This document shows positions 18,327 to 27,498 of a stretch of 64,000 nucleotides of DNA, one piece after another; the stretch's first letter is position 1; each line of letters opens with the position of its first letter. Under the pieces are notes generated by a model. That model made no database searches and was not told the origin of the DNA. It was given only the letters and a program-made list of their open reading frames with translations. The translations under genes were made by a program, and so were the position numbers. Source of the DNA: Arthrobacter oryzae (GTDB lineage Bacteria > Actinomycetota > Actinomycetes > Actinomycetales > Micrococcaceae); the NCBI RefSeq assembly GCF_030812315.1, contig NZ_JAUSSM010000003.1, positions 1 to 64,000 on the forward strand, read 5' to 3'.

Positions 18327-19520
18327 TCAGCGGGTCTTGGGGACCTTCCGCACGGAGAGCGTCGTGCCCAGGAAGAACGCCGCCACGGAGCCGAGGATCA
18401 GCAGCATGGGGTTGGTCCAGGACCCGGAAAGGCTGTGGACATAGCCCAGGAGGGTCGGTGCGGCCGCGCCCACCGAGTACCCCACGCCCTGGACGATGGC
18501 GGACATCCGGCCGGCGGATGCCTGGTCGCGGGCCAGCTTGATGATGGCAATGAAGATGAGCGTGATGCCGCCGCCCTGCGCCGCTCCGCCCACGGAGGAC
18601 CAGAGCCACCACAGCTCCGGAGCCAGCAGCAGGCCAAGGGGAACGGTCAGCCACATCGTGCCCAGGGTGACCGCCACCGCCGTCGTACTGGCAAACCTGG
18701 CCACCATCGGCACCCCCAGGCCGCCCACAATGGCGAGGATCTGGAAGAGGGAGGACCCTGCGCCGGCGGCGGAGGGTGCCATGCCGAGTTCGTCGATCAG
18801 GAAGGTCGGCAGCCAGGCCGTGACGCCGTAGTAGGAGAAGGCCTGCCCCGCAAAGCCCGCTGTCAGCCCGGCGGTAATCCAGCGGGACGACGGCCGCCCG
18901 CCGGAGGGCCGGGGATTGGAATCATCGACGGCTGCGGGAACGAAGGCATTGCGCCCCACTGACATCACCCAGAAAACCGTGGCTGCCACGGCGAAGAGCC
19001 CGCTGGCTGCGAGGGACAGCCGCCACCCGGCAAGCTCCGCCAGCGGCGCGGTAACCACGGAGGTGAGGAACGAGCCGATGTTCAGGGCAGCGGTGTAGAT
19101 GCCCATGGCCGTCCCCTGGCGCCGCGGTGAAAAGTCGCGGCGGATGATCAGCGGGACAGCGATATTGCCGATGGTGATGGCCAGGCCGATGAGGACGGTT
19201 CCGAACAGCACCAGGGCGCCGTTTCCGGCCGAGCGGACAATGACACCGGCAAGCACCCCGAGCAGCGTAAGCATGATGGCGAATTCGGCACCGAATTTCC
19301 GGCCCGCAAACGAGGCAAGCGGCGCCGCCAGGGAAAAACACAGCACGGGAATGCCGGTCAGCAGCCCCAGTTCCACCGGCGAGAACCCGAGGTCCTGCTG
19401 CATCGGGCCCACCACGGGGGCAACAGCCACAAACGGGCCACGCATGTTCAGCGCGATGAGTCCGATGCTCGCCAGCAGGATCCAGCCGCGCGGCATCCTC
19501 GCGAGGATACTCGCCGTCAT
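18327..19520 (-). CDS. MFS transporter, CynX/NimT type
   Basis: A 397-residue, 12-helix major facilitator protein of the CynX/NimT (cyanate transporter-like) group: IALNMRGPFVAVAPVVGPM is the typical N-terminal helix block, and GSFLTSVVTAPLAELAGWRLSLA follows in the middle. Substrates of the group are diverse (cyanate, 2-nitroimidazole and others); no cynS or similar gene is nearby, so none can be assigned. It lies 83 bp downstream of the ROK regulator gene on the same strand, with a small hairpin (19580-19604) between, and may be weakly co-transcribed. Confidence 0.85.
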   Translation of the reverse strand: MTASILARMPRGWILLASIGLIALNMRGPFVAVAPVVGPMQQDLGFSPVELGLLTGIPVLCFSLAAPLASFAGRKFGAEFAIMLTLLGVLAGVIVRSAGNGALVLFGTVLIGLAITIGNIAVPLIIRRDFSPRRQGTAMGIYTAALNIGSFLTSVVTAPLAELAGWRLSLAASGLFAVAATVFWVMSVGRNAFVPAAVDDSNPRPSGGRPSSRWITAGLTAGFAGQAFSYYGVTAWLPTFLIDELGMAPSAAGAGSSLFQILAIVGGLGVPMVARFASTTAVAVTLGTMWLTVPLGLLLAPELWWLWSSVGGAAQGGGITLIFIAIIKLARDQASAGRMSAIVQGVGYSVGAAAPTLLGYVHSLSGSWTNPMLLILGSVAAFFLGTTLSVRKVPKTR

Positions 19521-19603
19521 GAGGCGGGCTGCGGCTTGGTGCGGGAGCTGGAAATCGGTGTCATCAACTCATTGCTATCACGCCCGCAGCCGCATGACGG
19601 GCG

Positions 19604-20836
19604 TTATCCCGTAGCCTGCAGGGTGGCTTCTATCACGGCAGGAGACAGCACATGCTGCGTGACCATCTGGCTGGCACCGAGGATGGCTGCCTGGTCCCCG
19701 GCCATCGAGAGCGCTATCCGCAAGTGTGATGTGGCCAGCGGCAGGGACCGCCGGTAAACCACTTCCCGTACGCCTGCCATCAGGTGCTCGCCGGCCTGGC
19801 CCAGGCTCCCGCCGATCACGATCACCGACGGGTTCAGCAGGTTCACCACTGTTGCCAGCACGTCCCCCACATCGCGGCCGGCCTGGCGCAGCGCCTGGAT
19901 TGCCTGCAGGTTTCCCGCGGCGACCAGCCGCAGGACATCCCCGCCCTTCTCGGCAGCCAGTCCCTGGCCGGCCAGTTCCCGCGCCACGGCGGGACCCGAC
20001 GCCAGTGCTTCGAGGCAGCCGTAGTTGCCGCAGCGGCAGAGGACGTCATCACCGCGCGGGACCCGTACGTGGCCAAGGTCGCCCGCTGTTCCGTTGGCAC
20101 CGCGCTGCAGTTCACCGCTGCTGATGATGCCCGCACCGATGCCGGTGGCCACCTTGATGAAGAGGAAGTTGTCGTGCTCCGGCCAGTGGGCCGTGCGTTC
20201 GCCGAGGGCCATGATGTTGACGTCGTTGTCCACCAGCACCGGGACCGGCAGCGAGCGCTGGACGTAGCGGGCCACGTCGAATCCGTCCCAGCCGGGCATG
20301 ATGGGCGGCTTTACCGGCATCCCGGTGGCGTGTTCCACGGGCCCGGGCAGCCCGATCCCGATGCCGGCGAGGTCCGCCGGAGTCCGGCCGGCCTCGGTGA
20401 GGAGCATTTTGCCCTCCTCGACCACCCGGCCCAGGACGGTTTCCGGGCCCTCGGCCACGTCCTGGGCGAGGCGCCGCTCGGCGAGGACGTTGCCGCCCAG
20501 GTCGGTGACGGCAACGATCACGTGCGTTGCGCCCACGTCGACTGCCAGGACGGAGCGCGCGGCGGGGTTGAAGGCAAAGCGCGACGGCGGCCGGCCGCCG
20601 CTGGAGGTCGCCTCACCGGCAGGTCCCACCAGCCCGGAGGAGATCAGCGCGTCAATTCGTGCGGCCACCGTGGACCGCGCCAGGCCGGTGGTCAGGGCCA
20701 GCTCGGCCCGCGTGCGCGCCTTGCCGTCGCGGAGCAGCTGGAAGAGATCGCCGGCGCGCGAAAGACTCCCGCCACCATCGGCAGCGGTGTCGGTTCCGGG
20801 TTCGGTGCCGGGCTCTTTCCCAGACGTTGGACTCAT
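19604..20836 (-). CDS. ROK-family transcriptional repressor
   Basis: A 410-residue ROK protein: an N-terminal winged helix ([35 protein letters not shown]) is fused to a sugar-kinase fold. The kinase half has DVGATHVIVAVTDLGG, GIGIGLPGPVEH, VLVDNDVN and the zinc-binding block GDLGHVRVPRGDDVLCRCGNYGCLEALAS with HxCxCxxxGC-like cysteines. NagC/XylR relatives respond to a sugar or sugar phosphate. TATCAC lies 6 bases upstream of the ATG, suggesting a leaderless mRNA. It diverges from the sugar operon starting at 21021 and is its likely repressor. Confidence 0.92.
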   Translation of the reverse strand: MSPTSGKEPGTEPGTDTAADGGGSLSRAGDLFQLLRDGKARTRAELALTTGLARSTVAARIDALISSGLVGPAGEATSSGGRPPSRFAFNPAARSVLAVDVGATHVIVAVTDLGGNVLAERRLAQDVAEGPETVLGRVVEEGKMLLTEAGRTPADLAGIGIGLPGPVEHATGMPVKPPIMPGWDGFDVARYVQRSLPVPVLVDNDVNIMALGERTAHWPEHDNFLFIKVATGIGAGIISSGELQRGANGTAGDLGHVRVPRGDDVLCRCGNYGCLEALASGPAVARELAGQGLAAEKGGDVLRLVAAGNLQAIQALRQAGRDVGDVLATVVNLLNPSVIVIGGSLGQAGEHLMAGVREVVYRRSLPLATSHLRIALSMAGDQAAILGASQMVTQHVLSPAVIEATLQATG

Positions 20837-20901
20837 GAGTCAGTGATAGCACGAAGCTCTTATGCATGTCACGCCGTCGAAAGATCGTCGATGACTTTTC
20901 A

Positions 20902-20938
20902 ACTTTTGCTTGACGCTCGACAAAAGTACCTCTAGCTT
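20902..20938 (+). promoter_or_regulatory. Promoter and ROK operator of the sugar operon
   Basis: TTGACG (20910-20915) and TAGCTT (20933-20938) are spaced by exactly 17 bp, a good vegetative promoter pointing into the operon. An inverted repeat ACTTTTG (20902-20908) / CAAAAGT (20921-20927) brackets the -35 box. Repressor bound there would block polymerase. The adjacent ROK protein is the obvious binder, by inference. Confidence 0.65.
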
Positions 20939-21020
20939 GATCTGTGAGCGGTGTCACCTGAGCCTGAGTGCGATCCGGGATTTGACGGGCACCCTCTTAC
21001 CCCAACGACGAGGAGAGACA

Positions 21021-21761
21021 GTGTCATACTCGATCCAGCTCTACACGGTCCGCAAGGCCCTGGAAGAGGATCTCGCTGGAACCATCCAGCGCCTGGCTGA
21101 AATCGGCTTCACCATGGTTGAGCCCTACCGTTTCGTCGCCAAAGCCGCTGAACTCAAGCAAGCCTTGGCAGAGAACAACCTCACCGCGCCGTCCGGCCAC
21201 GCCCCCCTGCTCAGCGATGACCAGGACGCCATCTTCACCGCAGCACGGCAGCTGGGAATCGGCACCGTCATTGACCCGCACGTTCCGATCGAGCGCTGGA
21301 ACACGATCGAAGATATTAAGGAAACCGCCGAACAGCTCAACGCCGCCGCCGCCAAAGGCGCTGCATACGGGGTCCGCGTCGGCTACCACAACCACTGGTG
21401 GGAAGTGGAGTCCGTGATCGACGGCAAGACCGCCATCGAACACCTCGCCGACAATCTGGCCCCTGAAGTTGTCCTGGAACTCGACACCTACTGGGCAGCA
21501 GTGGGCGGCCAGAACCCGGCCGAACTGCTCGCCCGGCTCGGCGACCGGGTCAAGTTCATTCACATCAAGGACGGCCCCGTCACCTCCGATCCGTCCAGCC
21601 AGCTCGCCGTCGGCGACGGCAAGATGCCGATCTGGGACGTGCTGGACGCTGCCCGCTCGCTCGAAGCCGCCGTGGTGGAACTCGACGATTTCCAGGGCGA
21701 CATGTTCGATGCCGTTCGGGACAGCTACAACTACCTCAACGCCGGGAAGGTCTCCGCATGA
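21021..21761 (+). CDS. Sugar phosphate isomerase/epimerase (xylose-isomerase-like TIM barrel)
   Basis: A 246-residue TIM-barrel protein of the AP endonuclease 2/IolE-like superfamily. Metal-binding positions are visible in GVRVGYHNHWWEV, VVLELDTYWAA and VKFIHIKDGPV, with a final Glu in AVVELDDFQ. GTG at 21021 was chosen because GAGGAGAGACA precedes it and the barrel begins at once (YSIQLYTVRKALEED). Related proteins isomerise keto sugars, convert inosose, or catalyse beta-elimination of 3-keto glycosides; the reaction here is unknown. Its stop overlaps the next gene (ATGA). Confidence 0.85.
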   Translation: MSYSIQLYTVRKALEEDLAGTIQRLAEIGFTMVEPYRFVAKAAELKQALAENNLTAPSGHAPLLSDDQDAIFTAARQLGIGTVIDPHVPIERWNTIEDIKETAEQLNAAAAKGAAYGVRVGYHNHWWEVESVIDGKTAIEHLADNLAPEVVLELDTYWAAVGGQNPAELLARLGDRVKFIHIKDGPVTSDPSSQLAVGDGKMPIWDVLDAARSLEAAVVELDDFQGDMFDAVRDSYNYLNAGKVSA

Positions 21762-22900
21762 GCCACGCAGCAGGAACCGATTTTGGCCCCTTGGGTTCCG
21801 GCCCGGTCGGCGTCGGCATCATCGGCGCTGGTGTGATCAGCAAACAATACCTGGACAACCTCACCAGTTTCCCGGACGTCCGGGTCGTAGCGATCGGAGA
21901 CCTGTTCGAGGAGGCCGCAGCCACGCGGGCCGCCGAGTACGGGATCGCGAACCATGGCGGCATCGACGCGGTCCTGGGCGATCCCGACGTCGAGATTGTC
22001 ATCAACCTGACCATCCCCGCAGCGCACGTCGAAGTGGCCACCCAGGCCGTGAACGCCGGCAAGCATGTCTGGAGCGAAAAGCCGTTCTCACTGGACCGGG
22101 AAAGCGGGCTGGGCCTGCTCAAGGTGGCTGACGCCGCCGGCGTGCGGCTGGGCTGCGCCCCGGACACGTTCCTCGGTGCCGGCCTGCAGACGGCCCGACG
22201 GATGATCGAGCGTGGCGACATCGGCACGCCGCTGACCGCCTTGACCCTGATGCAGTCACCCGGCCCGGAATCCTGGCACCCAAATCCCGCCTTCCTGTTC
22301 CAGGACGGCGCCGGTCCGCTGTTCGACATCGGCCCCTATTACCTGACCACCCTCGTCCAGACCTTCGGCAGTGTCCGCCGGGTGGCCGCGTTCGGTTCGA
22401 AGTCCCGCGAATCTCGGGTGATCGGCTCCGGTCCCAAGGCCGGCGAGGAGTTCGACGTCACGGTGCCGACGCATGTCAGTTCCATCCTGGAGTTCGAGGG
22501 TGGCGAATCGGCCCAGAGCATCTTCAGCTTCGATTCACCGTTCAAGCGCGCCGGCTTTGTCGAGATCACCGGCTCCGACGCGACGATTGCGCTTCCGGAT
22601 CCGAACAACTTCGACGGCGACATCCGAATCTGCGCGATCGGTTCCGACGACTGGACCGTAGTCCCGTCGGTCGGCTCCACCGCCAGCCGCGGCGCCGGAG
22701 TGCTGGAAATGGCCCGCGCCATCCGCGAAGGGCGGCCGCACCGAGCACAGGGTGAGCTGGCTTTCCACATCCTCGACACCATGGCCTCGATCTCGGAGTC
22801 CATCGACAACCGCGCCTTCGTGGACGTCGAAAGTTCCGCCGCCAAGGTCCCGGCCCTGCCCGAGGACTGGGACCCGACGGCAGCAACCATCTCCGCCTAG
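21758..22900 (+). CDS. Gfo/Idh/MocA-family NAD(P)-dependent oxidoreductase
   Basis: A 380-residue two-domain dehydrogenase. The Rossmann motif VGIIGAGVISKQYL starts near residue 17. GKHVWSEKPFSL holds the characteristic EKP Lys, and FDIGPYYLTTLVQTFG carries the D..P..Y catalytic region where classical inositol dehydrogenases have D...H. The family oxidises sugar or inositol hydroxyls, often at C3. Translational coupling to the isomerase upstream suggests the two act in sequence. Confidence 0.88.
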   Translation: MSHAAGTDFGPLGSGPVGVGIIGAGVISKQYLDNLTSFPDVRVVAIGDLFEEAAATRAAEYGIANHGGIDAVLGDPDVEIVINLTIPAAHVEVATQAVNAGKHVWSEKPFSLDRESGLGLLKVADAAGVRLGCAPDTFLGAGLQTARRMIERGDIGTPLTALTLMQSPGPESWHPNPAFLFQDGAGPLFDIGPYYLTTLVQTFGSVRRVAAFGSKSRESRVIGSGPKAGEEFDVTVPTHVSSILEFEGGESAQSIFSFDSPFKRAGFVEITGSDATIALPDPNNFDGDIRICAIGSDDWTVVPSVGSTASRGAGVLEMARAIREGRPHRAQGELAFHILDTMASISESIDNRAFVDVESSAAKVPALPEDWDPTAATISA

Positions 22901-22949
22901 CACCACCCAGCATCAGCTTCCCAGCTCGACGACGAGAAACCGGAGCACC

Positions 22950-24272
22950 ATGAAAAATCCCCTGAAAGTCCTGTCGGCCTTTGCCGCAACGGCCGCCATG
23001 GCACTCAGCCTGAGCGCCTGCGGCGGCGGCAGCAGCCAAGCCTCCAGCGACACCATCACCTACTGGGCCTCTGACCAAGGCAACAGCCTGGATGACACGG
23101 CAGCCAAGCTCAAGCCGTCCCTGGACCGATTCACCGAAAAGACCGGAGTCAAGGTCCAGCTGGAAGTCATCAGCTGGACTGACCTCTACAACCGCATCCT
23201 CACGGCAGTCACCAGCGGCGACGGCCCTGATGTCCTGAACATCGGCAATACCTGGGCCGTAACGCTCCAGGAGACAGGCGCATTTGAGCCCGTCGAAGGC
23301 GAGCTGCTGGAAGCGGTCGGCGGCAAGGACCGCTTCCTCAAGACCAGCTGGTCCACCGGCGGCGCAGAAGGCAAGACCCCGACATCGGTGCCGCTCTACG
23401 GCCTGGCGTACAACATGTACTACAACACCAAAATGTTCAAGGAAGCCGGCATAGAGAAGGCGCCCACCACCTGGGACGAGTTTGTGGCCGACGCCAAGAA
23501 GCTCACCAAGGACACCAACGGCGACGGCAAACCGGATCAGTGGGGCTTCACGGCCGCCGGAGCATCCGTGTCCGCCAACTCGCACCAGGCATTCGTCCGG
23601 GGCCTCCAGAACGGCGGCACTCTCTTCGACGCGGAAGGAAAACCGACCTTTGACAGCGATCCCCAGGTGGAGGGTGTCAAGCAGTTCGTGGACCTGATGG
23701 CCACGCACAAGGTGATGTCGCCGTCGGACGCCGAGCTCAGCCAGGGAAGCCAGAAAGTGGACAACGTCATCAACGGCAAGGCTGCCATGATGTTCGATCA
23801 GAGCCCGCTGAAGAACTTCGCCGCCCGCGACTTCAAGGATTGGGGCGTCGCCCCGATCCCCATGATGACGGCCGGTGCCACCGGCGATGCCGGCACCCAG
23901 AGCCACGTCGCCGGGATCAACCTGAGCGTCTTCAAGAACAGCGACAACAAGGCGAATGCCATCAAGCTGGCAGCTTTCCTGACCAGTGACGAGGAGCAGG
24001 TTGCCCTGAACAAGGCGTACTCCTCGCTGCCCGTGGTGACCACCGCCTCGAGCGACGCGGCATTCCAGACCGAGGAGGTCAAGGCAAAGAATGATGCCCT
24101 GGCCAACCACTCGCTGCCCATGCCCCTGATCGCGAAAGAGGGCCAGATGGAGACCCTCACCGGCACGGCAATCAAGAACCTCTTTGCCAAGGCGGCCACC
24201 GGAACCGTTTCCGAAGATGACATCCGGGCGGCCCTCAAGGACGCCAACAACCAGATGGCCGCGGCCCAGTAA
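22950..24272 (+). CDS. Sugar ABC transporter substrate-binding lipoprotein (CUT1)
   Basis: A 440-residue extracellular solute-binding protein of family 1. The signal peptide ends in the lipobox LSAC with acylated Cys, followed by GGGSSQ. The mature domain includes VLNIGNTWAVTLQETGAFEPVEG, VPLYGLAYNMYYNTKMFKEAGI and a Thr-Trp-Asp-Glu-Phe hinge (TTWDEFVADAKKLT), all typical of MalE-like oligosaccharide binders. CGGAGCACC precedes the ATG. It opens the CUT1 transporter block with two permeases downstream. Confidence 0.93.
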   Translation: MKNPLKVLSAFAATAAMALSLSACGGGSSQASSDTITYWASDQGNSLDDTAAKLKPSLDRFTEKTGVKVQLEVISWTDLYNRILTAVTSGDGPDVLNIGNTWAVTLQETGAFEPVEGELLEAVGGKDRFLKTSWSTGGAEGKTPTSVPLYGLAYNMYYNTKMFKEAGIEKAPTTWDEFVADAKKLTKDTNGDGKPDQWGFTAAGASVSANSHQAFVRGLQNGGTLFDAEGKPTFDSDPQVEGVKQFVDLMATHKVMSPSDAELSQGSQKVDNVINGKAAMMFDQSPLKNFAARDFKDWGVAPIPMMTAGATGDAGTQSHVAGINLSVFKNSDNKANAIKLAAFLTSDEEQVALNKAYSSLPVVTTASSDAAFQTEEVKAKNDALANHSLPMPLIAKEGQMETLTGTAIKNLFAKAATGTVSEDDIRAALKDANNQMAAAQ

Positions 24273-24335
24273 CCAGGCCCAGTGAGCGGGGGCGCCGCCG
24301 AACTGCGGTGCCCCCACTCCGGCAAAGGAGTTTCC

Positions 24336-25349
24336 ATGTCCCATTCAGCACTGGACAGCGGCCCCGCCGCTGCAGGCAGCACAGCTGCCCTTGATCCTGA
24401 GCCCGGCCAACCGAAGGCCGCCACCGCACCGCCAGTACGCAAGCGGCGCCGCTCATTCCTCCCGTACGGCCTGATCCTCCCGGCCGCGATCCTCGAACTC
24501 CTGATCCACATCGGCCCCATGCTCCTGGGCATCTGGATCGCGTTCATCTCCCTGACCCAGCTCAATCTCACCAACTGGCTCAACGCCCCCTTCGTGGGCC
24601 TGCAGAACTTCGTCAACGGCCTCAACCCTGAAAGCACCATCGGACAGGCATTCTTCAGCACAGTCGGCCGGACCTTGGGCTATACCGTGCTGGTGGTCGG
24701 CTTCTCCTGGGTGCTGGGCATGGCGGGCGCCGTGTTCCTTTCCTCCAATTTCAAGGGCCGTGCGGTCCTGCGCACGTTCTTCCTGGTTCCCTATGCACTC
24801 CCGGCGTACGTCGGAACCATCGCATGGGCCTTCATGTTCAACCAGCGCGACGGCGCCGTAAACCAGATCCTGGTGGACACCTTCCATCTTTTCGGTGACG
24901 AGCGGCCCTTCTGGTTGCTGGGCGAGAACTCCTTCGGCGCCATGATCGTGGTGAACGTCTGGCAGCTGTGGCCCTTCGCGTTCCTCATGCTGATGGCGGC
25001 CCTCCAGAATGTCCCCACGGACGTCTACGAAGCTGCGGCCATCGACGGAGCGTCACTCTGGCAGCAGTTCCGCACGATCACGCTGCCCATGGTCCGCCCG
25101 GCCAACGGTGTGCTCCTCATGGTGATGTCGCTCTGGACCTTCAACCAGTTCAACATTCCCTTTGTCCTGTTCGGCGCCTCGTCTCCGAAGGAAGCTACCC
25201 TCATTTCGCCACTGATCTACCAGAATTCATTCGGCAGCTGGAACTTCGGCCTGGGCGGCGCCATGAGCGTCCTGCTGCTCATCGCACTGTTCATTGCCTC
25301 CGTTTTCTACATCCGCATGGTGCTGCCCAAGGGGGCCGACAATGATTGA
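24336..25349 (+). CDS. Sugar ABC transporter permease (MalF-like)
   Basis: A 337-residue inner-membrane permease with about six helices. The cytoplasmic EAA loop that docks the ATPase is EAAAIDGASLWQQFRTITLP near residue 233. The N-terminus is a hydrophilic Ala/Pro-rich stretch of about 40 residues. The ATG at 24336 has AAAGGAGTTTCC upstream. It overlaps the next permease gene by 8 bases. No ATPase gene of the CUT1 type is present, so a shared MsiK-like ATPase elsewhere is likely. Confidence 0.93.
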   Translation: MSHSALDSGPAAAGSTAALDPEPGQPKAATAPPVRKRRRSFLPYGLILPAAILELLIHIGPMLLGIWIAFISLTQLNLTNWLNAPFVGLQNFVNGLNPESTIGQAFFSTVGRTLGYTVLVVGFSWVLGMAGAVFLSSNFKGRAVLRTFFLVPYALPAYVGTIAWAFMFNQRDGAVNQILVDTFHLFGDERPFWLLGENSFGAMIVVNVWQLWPFAFLMLMAALQNVPTDVYEAAAIDGASLWQQFRTITLPMVRPANGVLLMVMSLWTFNQFNIPFVLFGASSPKEATLISPLIYQNSFGSWNFGLGGAMSVLLLIALFIASVFYIRMVLPKGADND

Positions 25350-26181
25350 GACCCGCAACTTCCGAATCCTCAGGAACGTGGTCCTGACAATCCTGTCCCT
25401 CTGGGTGGCCATCCCGCTCTACGTGGTGGTATCCACATCGCTGAAACCGCTCAAGGACGTCTCCGGGCTGTTCCAGTGGATCCCCCGGGAGATCACCGCC
25501 TCCCCGTACCTCGACATCTGGACCACCGTGCCGCTGGCCAAGTACTTCCAGAACAGCCTCATCATCACCATCTGCGCCACAGCCTGCTCCGTCACGGTCG
25601 CCGTACTGGCCGCCTACGCCATCGCCCGACTGCAGTTCAAGGGCAAGCGGGCCTTCAGCCTGACGGTCCTGTCCACGCAAATGTTCCCCGGCATCCTGTT
25701 CCTCCTGCCGCTCTACCTGATCTTCACGCAGATCCGGAACATGACCGGGCTGCAGCTGCAGGGGTCCTACCTCGGGCTCATCATCACCTATATGACGTTC
25801 ACTTTGCCTTTCGCAATCTGGATGCTGAGCGGCTACTTCGCATCCATCCCGAAGGAGCTGGAAGAGGCTTCGATGATCGACGGCACCGGCCGGATGGGCG
25901 CCCTCTTCCGGGTCATCCTGCCGGTGGCCAAGCCGGGCATCATTGCGGTGGCGGTGTACTCCTTCATCTCAGCCTGGGGAGAGGTGTTGTTCGCCTCTGT
26001 CCTGACCAACGAGGCCACCAAGACCCTGTCCCTGGGGCTCAAGGCCTACGCCAGCGAATCCGACGTGTTCTGGAACCAGCTCATGGCCGCCTCCGTGGTG
26101 GTCAGCCTTCCCGTCCTGATCGGCTTCATCCTGGTCCAGAAGCATCTGGTCGCAGGCCTGTCCGCCGGCGCCGTCAAGTAG
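25342..26181 (+). CDS. Sugar ABC transporter permease (MalG-like)
   Basis: A 279-residue permease with about six helices, ending in [14 protein letters not shown], a very typical MalG C-terminus. The EAA loop is [21 protein letters not shown]. The ATG at 25342 overlaps the preceding permease gene by 8 bases and GGGGG lies just upstream, so translation is coupled. It pairs with the MalF-like subunit to form the membrane channel. Confidence 0.93.
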   Translation: MIETRNFRILRNVVLTILSLWVAIPLYVVVSTSLKPLKDVSGLFQWIPREITASPYLDIWTTVPLAKYFQNSLIITICATACSVTVAVLAAYAIARLQFKGKRAFSLTVLSTQMFPGILFLLPLYLIFTQIRNMTGLQLQGSYLGLIITYMTFTLPFAIWMLSGYFASIPKELEEASMIDGTGRMGALFRVILPVAKPGIIAVAVYSFISAWGEVLFASVLTNEATKTLSLGLKAYASESDVFWNQLMAASVVVSLPVLIGFILVQKHLVAGLSAGAVK

Positions 26182-26273
26182 GCACAATGAAGTAGGAACC
26201 AGCAGAACCCTTACCCGGCCAGCCGAGCAAGCGCCGTTCGCGGCCAGCCACCTTAGTTATGAGGAGCATCATC

Positions 26274-27497
26274 ATGAACACGGCGCACACGCCCCCGCCG
26301 TCGGCGGACAGCAGCACCTTCAACACCTCCGCACCGGCCGGCCCGCCCCTGGGCGTGGCGATGATCGGCTACGCGTTTATGGGCAAGGCCCACTCGAACG
26401 CGTGGCGGAACGTTGCGTCCTACTTCGACGTTCCGGCCTTCGAGCAGAAAGTGCTCGTGGGCCGGGACGCCGGGCAGGTCGCCGCCGCCGCTGAGAAATA
26501 CGGGTGGGCGGAGTCCGCCACGGACTGGCGCTCGGTCCTTGACCGGGACGACATTGACATCGTGGACATCTGCGCCCCTGGCTGGATGCATGCCGAGATC
26601 GCCATCGCAGCCCTCGAGGCCGGCAAGCACGTCCTGGTCGAGAAGCCCCTGGCAAACACCCTGGCCGAAGCAGAGGCCATGACCGAAGCCGCCCAGGCGG
26701 CCCGTGAACGCGGCGTGCAGTCCATGATCGGTTTCAACTACCGCCGCGTCCCGGCCCTGGCCCTCGCGAAGGAGCTCATCGCCGAGGGCCGGCTCGGGAC
26801 AGTCCGGCACGTCCGGGCCGCGTACCTGCAGGACTGGCTGGTGGACTCCGACTCCCCCATGACCTGGCGGCTGAACAAGGAAACCGCCGGGTCCGGGGCC
26901 CTGGGCGACATCGCCTCCCACGCGATCGACCAGGTCCTGTTCCTCCTGGGCGGCACGGTCACCGAGGTCTCCGGCCGGCTGCACACCTTCGTGACCAGCC
27001 GCCCCGGGGCGCACGGCCCCGAAGAAGTGACGGTCGACGACGCCGCCTGGGCCACGCTGACACTGGACACCGGGACCATCGCCTCGGTGGAAGTCTCGCG
27101 CATGGCCACAGGACAGAAGAACTCCCTCAAGCTCGAGATCTACGGCGACAAGGGCTCCCTGCTCTTCGACCTTGAAGCCATCAACGAACTCGGCTTCCTG
27201 GACGCCACCGTCCCGGTCCGGGAACAGGGCTTCCGGCGCATCCTCGTCAACGAACCCGGGCACCCGTACATGGCTGCCTGGTGGCCGCAGGGCCATGTGA
27301 TCGGCTGGGAACACACGTTCACACACGAAATCCGGGACTTCCTGGCCGCGGTCAACGGCGGCACCCCGCCGTCGCCGTCGTTCGAGGAGGGACTGGCCGT
27401 GCAGCGGGTGCTGGCCGCCGTCGAAGAATCCGCCAATGCCAAGTCCTCCATCATCCAGCTCGCCTCACCCCATACATCCGCCACCGAAGGAGCCTGA
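26274..27497 (+). CDS. Gfo/Idh/MocA-family oxidoreductase, levoglucosan/inositol dehydrogenase-like
   Basis: A 407-residue dehydrogenase. The Rossmann segment LGVAMIGYAFMGKAHSNAWR, the EKP motif GKHVLVEKPLANT, the substrate-loop FNYRRVPALALAKELI and the catalytic GSGALGDIASHAID (D...H) closely follow the levoglucosan dehydrogenase / inositol dehydrogenase branch, which oxidises a sugar C3 hydroxyl. Start 26274 is preferred to 26259 because GAGGAGCATC lies ideally before it. It is followed after 1 base by an epimerase, suggesting consecutive steps. Confidence 0.9.
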   Translation: MNTAHTPPPSADSSTFNTSAPAGPPLGVAMIGYAFMGKAHSNAWRNVASYFDVPAFEQKVLVGRDAGQVAAAAEKYGWAESATDWRSVLDRDDIDIVDICAPGWMHAEIAIAALEAGKHVLVEKPLANTLAEAEAMTEAAQAARERGVQSMIGFNYRRVPALALAKELIAEGRLGTVRHVRAAYLQDWLVDSDSPMTWRLNKETAGSGALGDIASHAIDQVLFLLGGTVTEVSGRLHTFVTSRPGAHGPEEVTVDDAAWATLTLDTGTIASVEVSRMATGQKNSLKLEIYGDKGSLLFDLEAINELGFLDATVPVREQGFRRILVNEPGHPYMAAWWPQGHVIGWEHTFTHEIRDFLAAVNGGTPPSPSFEEGLAVQRVLAAVEESANAKSSIIQLASPHTSATEGA

Positions 27498-27498
27498 C

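Noticed and set aside
22566..24344. 592-codon open frame antisense to the sugar-binding protein gene
   Set aside because: It overlaps two well-supported genes entirely, has no ribosome site and resembles no protein family.
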